The notes under the pieces: generated by a model | Seen by the model: the letters and a program-made list of their open reading frames with translations, nothing else | Database searches by the model: none | Told to the model about the DNA's origin: nothing | In this document: in pieces, positions 16,968 to 24,188 of the stretch | Layout of the letters: each line of letters opens with the position of its first letter | Position numbering within the stretch: position 1 is the first letter of the stretch | Translations under genes and position numbers: made by a program | Virus record (IMG/VR): IMGVR_UViG_3300044712_002664 | Span: 1 to 39,539 of that record | From: a virus | Strand: one strand, 5' to 3' | Length of the DNA: 39,539 bases

Positions 16968-18547
16968 CCGGCATATTACGGTTAAAGGAACGGCAGGAAT
17001 ACGAGGCGTGGCTTCAGGAAAAAGCCGCCATTAAACGCCTGAGCCCTGAGAGCCGCGAAAGCCAGGAAGCGAAGAAAAAGCGCATTGCCGAATTACTGAA
17101 ACCAGGACACGAGCCACAGTTTGCCAAATACTATTGCAGCCACCTTGCCTTATCGGACTTTGGCTATTTCCAGAAACGCGATATGAAAAAGGTGAGCGAA
17201 GTGGCTGACCTGATGGCATTGATGGAATATCCGCGCGAACATGCCAAATCGACCATTTTTGGGGTTATTGTACCCATGATCCTGATAGCCCGGAAAGACT
17301 TTAGCGGGATGGTTGTTGGTTCGGCTACCGAAACAAAAGCCAATAAACTGCTGGCCGACCTTCAGAGTGAACTCATGTTCAACAAACGGTTTATCGACGA
17401 CTTTGGCGAACAATACGGATCGGGCAAATGGACGGACGGTTATTTTGTTTCGGCTCAGGGTTACGGTTTCTGGGCGTTTGGACGTGGTCAGTCGCCGCGA
17501 GGCATAAAGGAGTCGAGCTTCAGGCCGAAATATGGTCTGATCGACGATATTGACGATAAGAAGTTTGTTAAGAACGAAGACCTGGTAGACGAATGCCTGG
17601 AATGGATTTTTGAAGACTTCTACGGCTGTTTACCCATTACCGGAAGCCGCCTGATCATGATTGGCAACCGTATTCACCGTAAATCGGTATTGGCTAAATT
17701 TGCCGGCGACATTGAGGAGGGCGACCCCATACGTGAAGGACTTTACCACAGTAAGGTTTACGCGCTCGAAAACCCACGTACCCATAAAATGGATTTGACT
17801 GAGCGTGGCGTACCGGCATGGAAAGAACGGTACACTTACGAAATGCTCTGGAATAAGATTAACCGCATGGGCAGGCGCAGCGGCTTAAAAGAGTACTTCC
17901 ATCAGCATATTATTTTAGGCAAAATGTTCAAGGAAGAGCATTTGCCGTGGGTAGATGTATTGCAACTGAGCCAGTATGAAGAGCTGATTACTTATAACGA
18001 TCCATCGTACAAAAACTCGATGACCAGCGACTGCAAGGCCATTGGACTGATTGGTAAGATTGGCCGCTATTACGACATTATTGACATCTTCGACCGCCAG
18101 TGCAGCACCGGTGAAATGGTGCGGGGACATTATACCATAGCCAAACAAGTTCCTGACAACCTGAAAGTAAAACACTGGATGGAAGCCAATTTCATACAGG
18201 ACTTGATGCTGGAGGAATATTACCGGTATGGTGAAGAGTTTCCGCCTATGCTGCGCATACGTGGCGACAAGCGTAAAAAGCCCGATAAGGAGGTTCGTAT
18301 CGAGAACCTGACCCCACTGACCGAAGCAGGGTTTATCCGCTTCAACAGGGCTTTGAAGCAAAAGCCGGACATGATTACCCTGCGTGACCAGTTTTTAGGC
18401 TTTCCGGATAAACGGATAAAAGACGACGGCCCCGATATGGTGGAAGGCGCAATACATAAACTGGATACCCGGAAAGGCAAACAGGGTAGCGAACGCGATG
18501 TACGAATGGGGCAATATGCCCGAAACGAAAACAGATCTATTTATTAA
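16964..18547 (+). CDS. Large terminase subunit (ATPase-nuclease)
   Basis: 527 residues; the motor that packages DNA into the prohead. Seen: Walker A-like YPREHAKST at residues about 89-97 (PREHAKS is typical of Mu-type terminases), Walker B YGLIDDIDDKK at about 190-200, and a nuclease-region aspartate in TYNDPSYKNSMTSDCKAIGL (about 344-363) with further acidic residues downstream. Full family length. The start overlaps the small terminase. A headful-type packaging mode is inferred for Mu-like phages, not visible here. Confidence 0.92.
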   Translation: MTGILRLKERQEYEAWLQEKAAIKRLSPESRESQEAKKKRIAELLKPGHEPQFAKYYCSHLALSDFGYFQKRDMKKVSEVADLMALMEYPREHAKSTIFGVIVPMILIARKDFSGMVVGSATETKANKLLADLQSELMFNKRFIDDFGEQYGSGKWTDGYFVSAQGYGFWAFGRGQSPRGIKESSFRPKYGLIDDIDDKKFVKNEDLVDECLEWIFEDFYGCLPITGSRLIMIGNRIHRKSVLAKFAGDIEEGDPIREGLYHSKVYALENPRTHKMDLTERGVPAWKERYTYEMLWNKINRMGRRSGLKEYFHQHIILGKMFKEEHLPWVDVLQLSQYEELITYNDPSYKNSMTSDCKAIGLIGKIGRYYDIIDIFDRQCSTGEMVRGHYTIAKQVPDNLKVKHWMEANFIQDLMLEEYYRYGEEFPPMLRIRGDKRKKPDKEVRIENLTPLTEAGFIRFNRALKQKPDMITLRDQFLGFPDKRIKDDGPDMVEGAIHKLDTRKGKQGSERDVRMGQYARNENRSIY

Positions 18548-18564
18548 TTTTTAAATTATAAATC

Positions 18565-18960
18565 ATGAAAAATTCTAATCAAAATGTTGAAGTACAAGCT
18601 GAAGTTGTGGCTGAAGAAATCACCGAAGTAGCTAACGAAGATACCAATCTGAAAGCTCCGGAAGAAACTGAAGTTGAAGAGTCCAACGATGCAGTCTCAG
18701 AAGAAACTGAAGTTGAAGAGCCTAACGATGCAGCCGCAGAAGAAACTGAAGAGGTGAAAGTTGAAGAGCCCAACGATGCAGCCTCAGAAGAAACTGAAGA
18801 AATAGAAGCTGAAGAGCCGGTTCTTAAAAAGAAAGAATTAAAGGTAAATCACTTTCAGCTTCCCGAAGACCTGGTAAAATTTTTTAATGAACACAATTTA
18901 AAACTTGTGGCAATTGTAGCCTTCGACCGCTTCCATGCATTGTATTATTACGAAAAATAA
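18565..18960 (+). CDS. Acidic repeat protein in the head operon
   Basis: 131 residues. About two thirds is an acidic Glu/Thr-rich stretch containing imperfect units of roughly 15 residues (EETEVEEPNDA with variants), visible in the DNA as repeats between 18661 and 18815. A conserved-looking basic-hydrophobic C-terminus follows (KELKVNHFQLPEDLVKFFNE, then LVAIVAFDRFHALYYYEK). Function unknown; place between terminase and gp36-like protein is that of Mu-like 'head' small proteins. The acidic run may be expanding or shrinking by slippage. Confidence 0.6.
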   Translation: MKNSNQNVEVQAEVVAEEITEVANEDTNLKAPEETEVEESNDAVSEETEVEEPNDAAAEETEEVKVEEPNDAASEETEEIEAEEPVLKKKELKVNHFQLPEDLVKFFNEHNLKLVAIVAFDRFHALYYYEK

Positions 18961-18966
18961 ACGGCT

Positions 18967-19386
18967 ATGCAATTCCTTACCACTACCGATTTTAACGGCA
19001 TTATAGGCGCTAATACGTTTACCTCGCTGCGGGGAACCGCCGACGCCAACCTGGTAACCGCTGAAGAGCTTGCCATAACCGAACTCGATCCGCTGCGGGC
19101 AAAGTTTAACATTCCGGTTGAGCTGGCTAAATCGGGCACCAGCCGCAATGGCCTGATGATTCGGTTAATGATTCATATTACGGCCTATTACCTGTTTAAT
19201 ACGGTTGAAGACGTGGATATACCCGACCGGATTACCGAGAACTACAATACGCAGATTAAAAACATCGCGAAGATTGCAGCCGGTTCGATGGAATGTACGC
19301 TAACCCCGTTGTATGATTCGGATGGTGAACAAAAAACAAGCTACCGGTTTGGCGGCGACGCATTAAGGGATAACAATATTTATTAA
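18967..19386 (+). CDS. Mu gp36-like protein (DUF1320-like)
   Basis: 139 residues, MQFLTTTDFNGIIGANTFTSL with EELAITELDPLRAKFNIP, then YYLFNTVEDVDIPDRITEN and a C-terminal SYRFGGDALRDNNIY. The length, helical start and R-x-x-x-N-Y pattern fit the gp36 (DUF1320) group of head-tail connector proteins. Followed by a palindrome and the portal gene. Role as head-tail connector is inferred from the Mu order. Confidence 0.65.
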   Translation: MQFLTTTDFNGIIGANTFTSLRGTADANLVTAEELAITELDPLRAKFNIPVELAKSGTSRNGLMIRLMIHITAYYLFNTVEDVDIPDRITENYNTQIKNIAKIAAGSMECTLTPLYDSDGEQKTSYRFGGDALRDNNIY

Positions 19387-19400
19387 AACATTAATCGTAC

Positions 19401-19420
19401 GGTCAGGGCATGCCCTGACC
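19401..19420. repeat. Perfect 20-bp palindrome
   Basis: GGTCAGGGCATGCCCTGACC sits between the gp36-like and portal genes. The GCATGC centre is shared with the palindrome at 22477-22502. Confidence 0.9.
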
Positions 19421-19437
19421 ATACCAAATCAAATAAT

Positions 19438-20655
19438 ATGGATTTACGTTTCTGGAATAAAAAGGAGGTATTACCACCACCACCAACCAAACCAAACGGT
19501 AAAAAAGGTAGCCGTAACAGCGATACTGTAAATCTGCCGCAACCCGACCGCGTACAAATGGAGCTGGGCGTTTTGCGCCAACACATTACCGATGCGAAGG
19601 ATACACAAAACCCATCGTGGACAGAACTGTACCGGATGTATGAAAATACGCTGACCGATCCGGAAGTTTCAACCCAGCGCGAAATAGCAGTGAATAAGAT
19701 TAAGGCCGAAAAGTTTATTATATCGAAAGACGGAACCGACAACGAAGAGCTTAGCGCCTTGTTTATGCGGCCCTGGTTCGACAAGTTCCGCGAGTTTATT
19801 GTTGATAAGGAACTGTGGGGTTACCGGTTGGCCGAGTTTGGCCAGTTCGATGCCGACGGACAGTTTATCGACTGTGATCTTTTCCCGGTGTATAACGTTT
19901 ATCCGCACAACAAAAATATCATTATCAATGCCACCGACAGGCAGGGTATTCCGTATGCCAACGACGATCCGGAAAAGGGGCCTCTTATTCTTCCTTACGA
20001 ATTGTTTCTGATTGAGCTGGGTGAAAAGAAATCGCTGGGAAAGCTCGAAAAACTAACCCGCGAAGTGATTATTAAAAGCTTTGCCCGGCGCGACTGGAAC
20101 GAACACAGCGAAAAGTGGGGACAGCCTCGTATTGTTATTAAAACCGATGCTGAAGGCGCTGAACTGAATAAGGTGGAAGCCGGAGCGAAAAATTTTAGCC
20201 GCAATGGTTATGCCCTGGTTGGTACCGATGATACTGTTGAGAAGTTTGAAGCCTCGAACAATGGCAGCGGATACCTGATTTACGACAAGAACATTGACAA
20301 GTGCGACCAGTATATTGCCAAAATAATTAACGGCCAGTATGGCACCGGAGCCGAAAAAGCTTTTGTGGGTACCGCGCAGGTGGCCGAGCATATACTCGAC
20401 GACTTCCATAGTTCGCGGCTTCGCGAGGCGCAGAACATTATTAACTACGAGCTTATTCCATTCCTGATCTATTGGGGTTACCCGCTCGAAGGTTGCACCG
20501 GACGTTTCCCTGTACTGGATGAAAAAGCGCAGGCCGATCCAAATGAAAATACAGCTATCGATCCCGAACAGCAAGACCCGAATAACCCTGATCCGAATAA
20601 AGGAACGCCACAAAACAGGCTGATCAGTAAAAAAAAAAGTACGAATCCCTGGTAA
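19438..20655 (+). CDS. Portal protein (DUF935, Mu gp29-like)
   Basis: 405 residues; forms the ring through which DNA enters the head. Seen: QHITDAKDTQNPSWTELYRMYENTL, then LWGYRLAEFGQFDADG, PYELFLIELGEKKSLGKL and the 'FARRDWNEHSEKWGQPRIV' block, then YIAKIINGQYGTGAEKAFVGTAQ, all characteristic of DUF935 portals. The acidic C-terminus ends after a run of ten A (20629-20638). The reading frame then passes close to the next gene, which lacks an ATG. Confidence 0.9.
   Translation: MDLRFWNKKEVLPPPPTKPNGKKGSRNSDTVNLPQPDRVQMELGVLRQHITDAKDTQNPSWTELYRMYENTLTDPEVSTQREIAVNKIKAEKFIISKDGTDNEELSALFMRPWFDKFREFIVDKELWGYRLAEFGQFDADGQFIDCDLFPVYNVYPHNKNIIINATDRQGIPYANDDPEKGPLILPYELFLIELGEKKSLGKLEKLTREVIIKSFARRDWNEHSEKWGQPRIVIKTDAEGAELNKVEAGAKNFSRNGYALVGTDDTVEKFEASNNGSGYLIYDKNIDKCDQYIAKIINGQYGTGAEKAFVGTAQVAEHILDDFHSSRLREAQNIINYELIPFLIYWGYPLEGCTGRFPVLDEKAQADPNENTAIDPEQQDPNNPDPNKGTPQNRLISKKKSTNPW
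20629..20638 (+). other. A10 slippage tract at the portal/head-morphogenesis junction
   Basis: Ten consecutive A codes for Lys-Lys-Lys near the portal end (ISKKKSTNPW stop). The next frame, offset -1, is open from 20631 (KKYESLVIVNAIDKRL) to 21398 without any ATG before 20940. Polymerase or ribosome slippage here would join portal and head morphogenesis protein. A sequencing error in the homopolymer would give the same picture. Confidence 0.5.
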
Positions 20656-21398
20656 TAGTTAATGCCATTGACAAGCGGCTTGAAAATTGGCTAAAGCGTT
20701 TTTTCGAAGGACAGCAAGGCATTGACCCCGATATTTGGGAGCTAAACTTTAAAAGTTTGCTGGCCGGAATTGAAGATGCCGGGTTGAGTTTTGAAGCATC
20801 GTACCAATACCAGTCTCTTGCTGAAGAGCTCCGCGCCAACGCGGCATCGTTCGCAGCCTTTAAGAACCACAACGAACAGCAAACCTTATTCGACTTACTG
20901 ACTAACGCGGATGGTAAACCCCGAAGCTGGAGCGAGTTTAAAAAGGAGGCCATGCCGGTTACCCAGGATTATAACATGAACTGGCTGCAAACAGAGTATA
21001 ACCAGTCGGTTGCATCGGCGCAAATGGCCGAAAAGTGGGCAGGGTTTGCCGACAATGCCGATATATACCCAAACCTGGAATACAGGGCCGTAATGGACGG
21101 GCAAACACGTCCGGAGCATGCCGTACTAAACGGAATAGTCAGGCCAATTAACGACCCGTTCTGGAACTCGAATTATCCTCCAAATGGTTGGGGATGCCGT
21201 TGCTCGGTGGTGCAAACCGACAAAGCCGAATCGGAAACCAAAGATTTTACTCCGCAAAAAGGTTTCGACTTTAATCCGGGCAAGGATAAAAAGCTATTCT
21301 CCGACTCGAATGGGTACCGTGCCGATGTAACCAAAAAGGATGTTAAACAGGTGGATAAACAGGCCGGGGCATTGCTGACCAATTATTTAAATAAATAA
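20631..21398 (+). CDS. Head morphogenesis protein (Mu F / SPP1 gp7 family)
   Basis: Minor head protein needed for DNA ejection and capsid assembly. Seen: QTEYNQSVASAQMAEKWAGF, then YRAVMDGQTRPEHAVLNGIV, FWNSNYPPNGWGCRCSVVQ, the core SPP1 gp7-type motif (WxxxYPPNxWxCRC), with the Cys and the DGxTRPEH segment. The frame is open from 20631, directly at the A10 tract, and the first in-frame ATG comes only at about 20952, inside the conserved part. A non-ATG start (TTG at 20757) would give 213 residues. I therefore give the full open frame as the extent and flag the start as unresolved. Confidence 0.8.
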   Translation, partial: KKKYESLVIVNAIDKRLENWLKRFFEGQQGIDPDIWELNFKSLLAGIEDAGLSFEASYQYQSLAEELRANAASFAAFKNHNEQQTLFDLLTNADGKPRSWSEFKKEAMPVTQDYNMNWLQTEYNQSVASAQMAEKWAGFADNADIYPNLEYRAVMDGQTRPEHAVLNGIVRPINDPFWNSNYPPNGWGCRCSVVQTDKAESETKDFTPQKGFDFNPGKDKKLFSDSNGYRADVTKKDVKQVDKQAGALLTNYLNK

Positions 21399-21401
21399 AA
21401 T

Positions 21402-21473
21402 AACCACATAGACACATAGGCCACAATAGAATTATTTAAAACAAAACGATGTGTTCTATGTGTCTATGTGGTT
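21402..21473. repeat. 18-bp perfect inverted repeat
   Basis: Arms AACCACATAGACACATAG (21402-21419) and its exact reverse complement (21456-21473) enclose a 36-base loop. It lies between the head morphogenesis and gpG-like genes. It could form a large hairpin in the mRNA. Confidence 0.9.
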
Positions 21474-21487
21474 CATAAATTTTAACC

Positions 21488-21937
21488 ATGAATGCCGAAT
21501 TTCTGAACAAACTGAAAGAAATAACCCGCCGGTTGCCGGAGGTAGTTAAACGTTTGCCTGGCATTGCCAAGGTAGAAGGCTTGCAGTTTATACATGATAA
21601 TTTCGATAAGGAAGGTTTTGAAGATCGACCAGGATCGGTAAGGAAATGGGAAAAGCGGAAGCCTGAAAAAGGCAAGAAAAGCAAACGATCAGGACGCGGT
21701 ATATTGATCGACAAGGGAACCATGCGCCGTTCGTTTGATACGGATACGCAGGCCAAACAGACAAGCGTTGAGTTTACCAGTTCGATGCCTTATACCGAAG
21801 CTCACAACGATGGATTGACCGCCGGACGACCTCCGGGCTTTACTATGCCTGAACGTAAAATGATTGGCGACTCGCTTGCCCTGGATAAACGCATTGAGGA
21901 TAAGTTAGACCGTATGGTCGCACAAGTGATTGAATGA
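21488..21937 (+). CDS. Mu gpG-like virion morphogenesis protein
   Basis: 149 residues. Seen: N-terminal helical segment (NAEFLNKLKEITRRLPEVVK), a Lys/Arg-rich middle (WEKRKPEKGKKSKRSGRG), ILIDKGTMRRSFDTDT and SSMPYTEAHNDGLTAGRPPGF, with ERKMIGDS. The 'ILIDKGTLR.S' plus 'YA.iHN.G' pattern is typical of the phage virion morphogenesis / tail completion family. It belongs to the rightward head operon. Confidence 0.75.
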   Translation: MNAEFLNKLKEITRRLPEVVKRLPGIAKVEGLQFIHDNFDKEGFEDRPGSVRKWEKRKPEKGKKSKRSGRGILIDKGTMRRSFDTDTQAKQTSVEFTSSMPYTEAHNDGLTAGRPPGFTMPERKMIGDSLALDKRIEDKLDRMVAQVIE

Positions 21938-22045
21938 TACGAGTTGCGGGTTGCACGTTGCGGGTTGGCTTCGACAAGTTCAGCCACCACTTCGCAACCA
22001 GGAACCCGAAACCCGAAACACATAACCCGTAACAATTTAAAAACC
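21938..22045. repeat. Intergenic GTTGCGGGTT / CCCGAAACC repeat cluster
   Basis: The gap before the last head gene holds GTTGCGGGTTGC words, a GGCTTCGACAAGTTCAGCC block and then ACCCGAAACCCGAAAC, the reverse of the words at 10766-10838. It looks like a host-type repeat and has no gene of its own. The open frame from 21944 through it was judged a run-in. Confidence 0.6.
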
Positions 22046-22471
22046 ATGTTAAACGACATTTACACAGCTATTAAAGCGCAATTAATTGCGGAAGACGAAG
22101 ATTTGATCCTGAAGGGAATTGAATGGTATAACGTACAGTACGAAAGCACGATTGCCAATACGCCACGCATTTTTGTGGAGTTTCCTGAACCTTTGGTTAT
22201 TGATGCCATAAGTAAGGAAGCCAGGCGCACACCTGTTAAAATGCGGCTGCATGTAGTTACCCAGGTTATTACCGGAACCGATGGAACCATACCCGACGCC
22301 CTGGTAACTGCGCACGAAACTATAGCGCTTTGGGTAAAAAATACCATTGAACACTTTTTACCGGCAAATGGCATTACCACGCGCATGAACCTGACCGGCT
22401 GGCAACACTGGCATAAATACAAAGGCTGGATGGTTACGTTTGTGGAGTTTGAGGCGAAGAGAACGGTATAA
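22046..22471 (+). CDS. Mu gp37-like protein, possible tail terminator
   Basis: 141 residues from the ATG at 22046, beginning MLNDIYTAIKAQLIAEDEDL. Seen: PRIFVEFPEPLVIDAISK, KMRLHVVTQVITGTDG and a C-terminal HKYKGWMVTFVEFEAKRTV. Size and place at the end of the head/neck operon match the Mu gp37/gp41-type joining proteins that cap the tail. The open frame extends upstream to 21944 but that part is repeat DNA, so the ATG at 22046 was preferred. The operon meets the early operon 40 bases downstream. Confidence 0.6.
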   Translation: MLNDIYTAIKAQLIAEDEDLILKGIEWYNVQYESTIANTPRIFVEFPEPLVIDAISKEARRTPVKMRLHVVTQVITGTDGTIPDALVTAHETIALWVKNTIEHFLPANGITTRMNLTGWQHWHKYKGWMVTFVEFEAKRTV

Positions 22472-22476
22472 AAATG

Positions 22477-22502
22477 TAGAGACAAGGCATGCCTTGTCTC
22501 TA
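22477..22502. terminator. 26-bp perfect palindrome between convergent operons
   Basis: TAGAGACAAGGCATGCCTTG and its completion to 22502 form a perfect palindrome with GCATGC at the centre. It lies in the 39-base gap where the rightward head operon and the leftward early operon meet, so a bidirectional terminator is likely. It also belongs to the palindrome family of the window. Confidence 0.6.
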
Positions 22503-22510
22503 TATTACAA

Positions 22511-22735
22511 TTACAAATCTTTAATCTCATCGAACATGGCACGGGCCTGTTTATGGTCGGGCAACATTTCTTTAAGGAGGTTAAAGAGCGCATGGTAGTT
22601 GTCGCTGGTATTCAGCTCACGGTCGTTGCATTGCAGACAGTCAATAATGTCGTTCATCGTTTCAACGTAATCTTCGGCAGGATGGCCACCTGTTTTAACT
22701 TCAACAGAAAAGCCTTTTTCGGTACGTGTAATCAT
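22511..22735 (-). CDS. Small phage protein, last gene of the early operon
   Basis: 74 residues from ATG 22735 (MITRTEKGFSVEVKTGGHPA), acidic and helical afterwards (DYVETMNDIIDCLQCNDRE). The start overlaps the upstream stop as ATGA, which decided the start over one 21 bases upstream. No family recognised. Confidence 0.6.
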   Translation of the reverse strand: MITRTEKGFSVEVKTGGHPAEDYVETMNDIIDCLQCNDRELNTSDNYHALFNLLKEMLPDHKQARAMFDEIKDL

Positions 22736-22944
22736 GCCTGGCCTCCTTTCGCACATGCTTTACAACGAATTACATGCTCCAGGATATGCCCGGTTAAATC
22801 GATTACAATAATGCCGTTTCGGCGGTTAAATTCCTTCTGGCAATTGCATTTCAGGCGTGTACGGTACACATCATTCCCTAAAGCCTCTTGCGCTTCTTTT
22901 GCTGTAGTTAGCTCGCTCTTACGGTTTACAAATATGGTTTTCAT
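22732..22944 (-). CDS. Small Cys-rich protein, possible zinc-binding
   Basis: 70 residues with four cysteines in two pairs: RLKCNCQKEF and IRCKACAKGGQA, spaced as in a small zinc ribbon. It starts with the stop of the antirepressor-like gene (TAATG) and overlaps the next gene (ATGA), so the three are probably co-translated. Function unknown. Confidence 0.6.
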   Translation of the reverse strand: MKTIFVNRKSELTTAKEAQEALGNDVYRTRLKCNCQKEFNRRNGIIVIDLTGHILEHVIRCKACAKGGQA

Positions 22945-23483
22945 TATTCGAGTCCTCCCATCATTAGTTTGCTGGCAATACTGAGGCGCAATTCGCGGTC
23001 ATCAATCCGGGTAACATCGGCCATGATAGAGAGTAGCCGCTCGGAGGTTAACCGATTGGCGCGGGTACGACGGGCGGGTAATGCTCCCTTCGACACGCTT
23101 CGCTGCTCAGGGAGCGTAGTAGCATCGATTACCAACTCTTCAGCCCAATCGCGGAACAATTTGGCACGCTCCGATTTAATGAAGAAACCAAGGCGGACAA
23201 TACCCCGCTTTGTCCAAAGTACTGCATTATGTGCACATCGCAACGCGGTCGGCAGATCGCTGTTACAAATTGTAACAGCAATCACATAATGTTTCCCTTC
23301 AATTAATTCATCAGAATGGCGAAGTTTTGTTACTCTAATAGAATAGTCGGATGTACCATAACCACGCGATACTTCTTTTGAAGTCATTAAAAACTCGTGT
23401 TGTGAATTTGGAAGAATGTTAACTGTTACTCCTTCCGTAACGGTCATTGGTAGTAAGTTACCAACTTCATTTTTCTTTTCCAT
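22944..23483 (-). CDS. Antirepressor-like protein
   Basis: 179 residues from ATG 23483. Seen: FLMTSKEVSRGYGTSDYSIR and HYVIAVTICNSDL, then a block around NAVLWTKRGIVRLGFFIKSE with RAKLFRDWAEELVI, typical of phage antirepressor/BRO-type N-terminal domains that use FLM(T/S)..VA.. and TKRGIVRLGFF. A longer start at 23546 reads through a repeat-rich region and was rejected. The C-terminal half carries a palindromic insertion (23083-23115) in frame. A role in controlling induction is inferred from the family. The leader holds an unusual alternative-pairing structure. Confidence 0.65.
   Translation of the reverse strand: MEKKNEVGNLLPMTVTEGVTVNILPNSQHEFLMTSKEVSRGYGTSDYSIRVTKLRHSDELIEGKHYVIAVTICNSDLPTALRCAHNAVLWTKRGIVRLGFFIKSERAKLFRDWAEELVIDATTLPEQRSVSKGALPARRTRANRLTSERLLSIMADVTRIDDRELRLSIASKLMMGGLE
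23083..23115. repeat. Palindromic element inside the antirepressor-like gene
   Basis: Arms GCTCCCT (23083-23089) and AGGGAGC (23109-23115) flank CTTCGACACGCTTCGCTG, words typical of dispersed palindromic repeats. It is read in frame as EQRSVSKGA, an insertion after the conserved helix. Confidence 0.65.
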
Positions 23484-23484
23484 T

Positions 23485-23675
23485 TTGTAGGACTTTAAAT
23501 GGTTAAAAAAGAACACAGCCCGATTTAGGTGTGTCCTACAATTCAACGCGGGGCGTTAGAATCAGTTCCGTCGTTTCCTCCGGAGCCACCATGTCAGGCT
23601 GTGCCTTTATTTTAATTAAAAATAATCTCAGGAATTTTGCCCCTGAGTTGTTGCATTGTAGGACAGGGGCAAAAT
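23485..23675 (-). promoter_or_regulatory. Leader with three copies of a 9-bp word able to pair in two ways
   Basis: On the minus strand the order is copy 1 GTCCTACAA (23664-23656), copy 2 TTGTAGGAC (23541-23533), copy 3 GTCCTACAA (23493-23485), the last ending at the start codon of the antirepressor-like gene. Copy 2 can pair with copy 1 (extending to 11 bp, TGTCCTACAAT) or copy 3. Copy 1 lies in the loop of a perfect 12-bp hairpin (ATTTTGCCCCTG at 23634-23645 with its complement at 23664-23675). Pairing 2:3 would hide the start site; pairing 1:2 would free it. These words could instead be binding sites for a DNA-binding protein. Short reading frames of 14-18 codons exist here but were not accepted. 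Confidence 0.5.
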
Positions 23676-23703
23676 AAAAGAATTAATTTGATTAATCCAA
23701 ATT

Positions 23704-23907
23704 TTAATATAAATCAGGATCATCAGGCGATTTTAACTTATCGAGTAATTTTTCAAGCTTGTCGTTGATTCGCTCACTCGATTTTAATTGCTTCTCATGC
23801 AATTCTACAATTGTATTTATTCGGAAATACCATCTTATTAAGTCCCTGATGGCAAAGAAGAAAATAATTGCAACGACTAAAATGATAATTGAAATTGTTG
23901 TTGACAT
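23704..23907 (-). CDS. Small membrane protein with coiled coil
   Basis: 67 residues: N-terminal transmembrane helix (TISIIILVVAIIFFFAI) and a charged helix likely to coil (LHEKQLKSSERINDKLEKLL). No family recognised. Upstream gene ends 23 bases away, so it belongs to the early operon; a superinfection or envelope role is only possible, not shown. Confidence 0.5.
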   Translation of the reverse strand: MSTTISIIILVVAIIFFFAIRDLIRWYFRINTIVELHEKQLKSSERINDKLEKLLDKLKSPDDPDLY

Positions 23908-23930
23908 GATCTAAATTTTAATTGTGAATA

Positions 23931-24167
23931 TTAATCGAATAAAGCAAGTTGTTTTTTGTTTGGTTCGTCCATTTCTTTCAATAGTTTGGCGGCTGGTGTT
24001 TTCAGGAATTCGTAGAACAGTGAGCGCGAAATGCGGTACTTCGGAAAAATAACATTTTCATAAATCCACGTGGCGTCACTTTCACCATCAAAGTTTTTGC
24101 TGTGCTTCCGGTAAAGTTCCTGAACATCAACAATGCGCATCAAACGGTTTCTTTTGGTATAAGCCAT
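23931..24167 (-). CDS. Small early phage protein
   Basis: 78 residues, MAYTKRNRLMRIVDVQELYR, with RISRSLFYEFLKTPAAKLLKEM, a helix-rich charged protein that could bind DNA. A similar short protein beginning with a KRxxRI.VQELY pattern is frequent in Bacteroidota Mu-like phages, to my memory. Function unknown. Confidence 0.55.
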   Translation of the reverse strand: MAYTKRNRLMRIVDVQELYRKHSKNFDGESDATWIYENVIFPKYRISRSLFYEFLKTPAAKLLKEMDEPNKKQLALFD

Positions 24168-24188
24168 AATACGAAAGTAAGGGTTTTA

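Noticed and set aside
20053-20613. Minus-strand reading frame of 186 codons inside the portal gene
   Set aside because: It is the shadow of the portal gene, which has clear DUF935 motifs in the other strand.
10766-22502. A CRISPR array
   Set aside because: The palindromes are dispersed between genes, differ from each other and have no regular repeat-spacer pattern.
22060-22593. Minus-strand reading frame of 177 codons
   Set aside because: It crosses the gp37-like gene and the palindrome between operons, and shows no recognisable protein features.
23547-23700. Short frames of 14 and 18 codons in the antirepressor leader
   Set aside because: Too short to support as genes; one might be a leader peptide but nothing in the sequence shows it.
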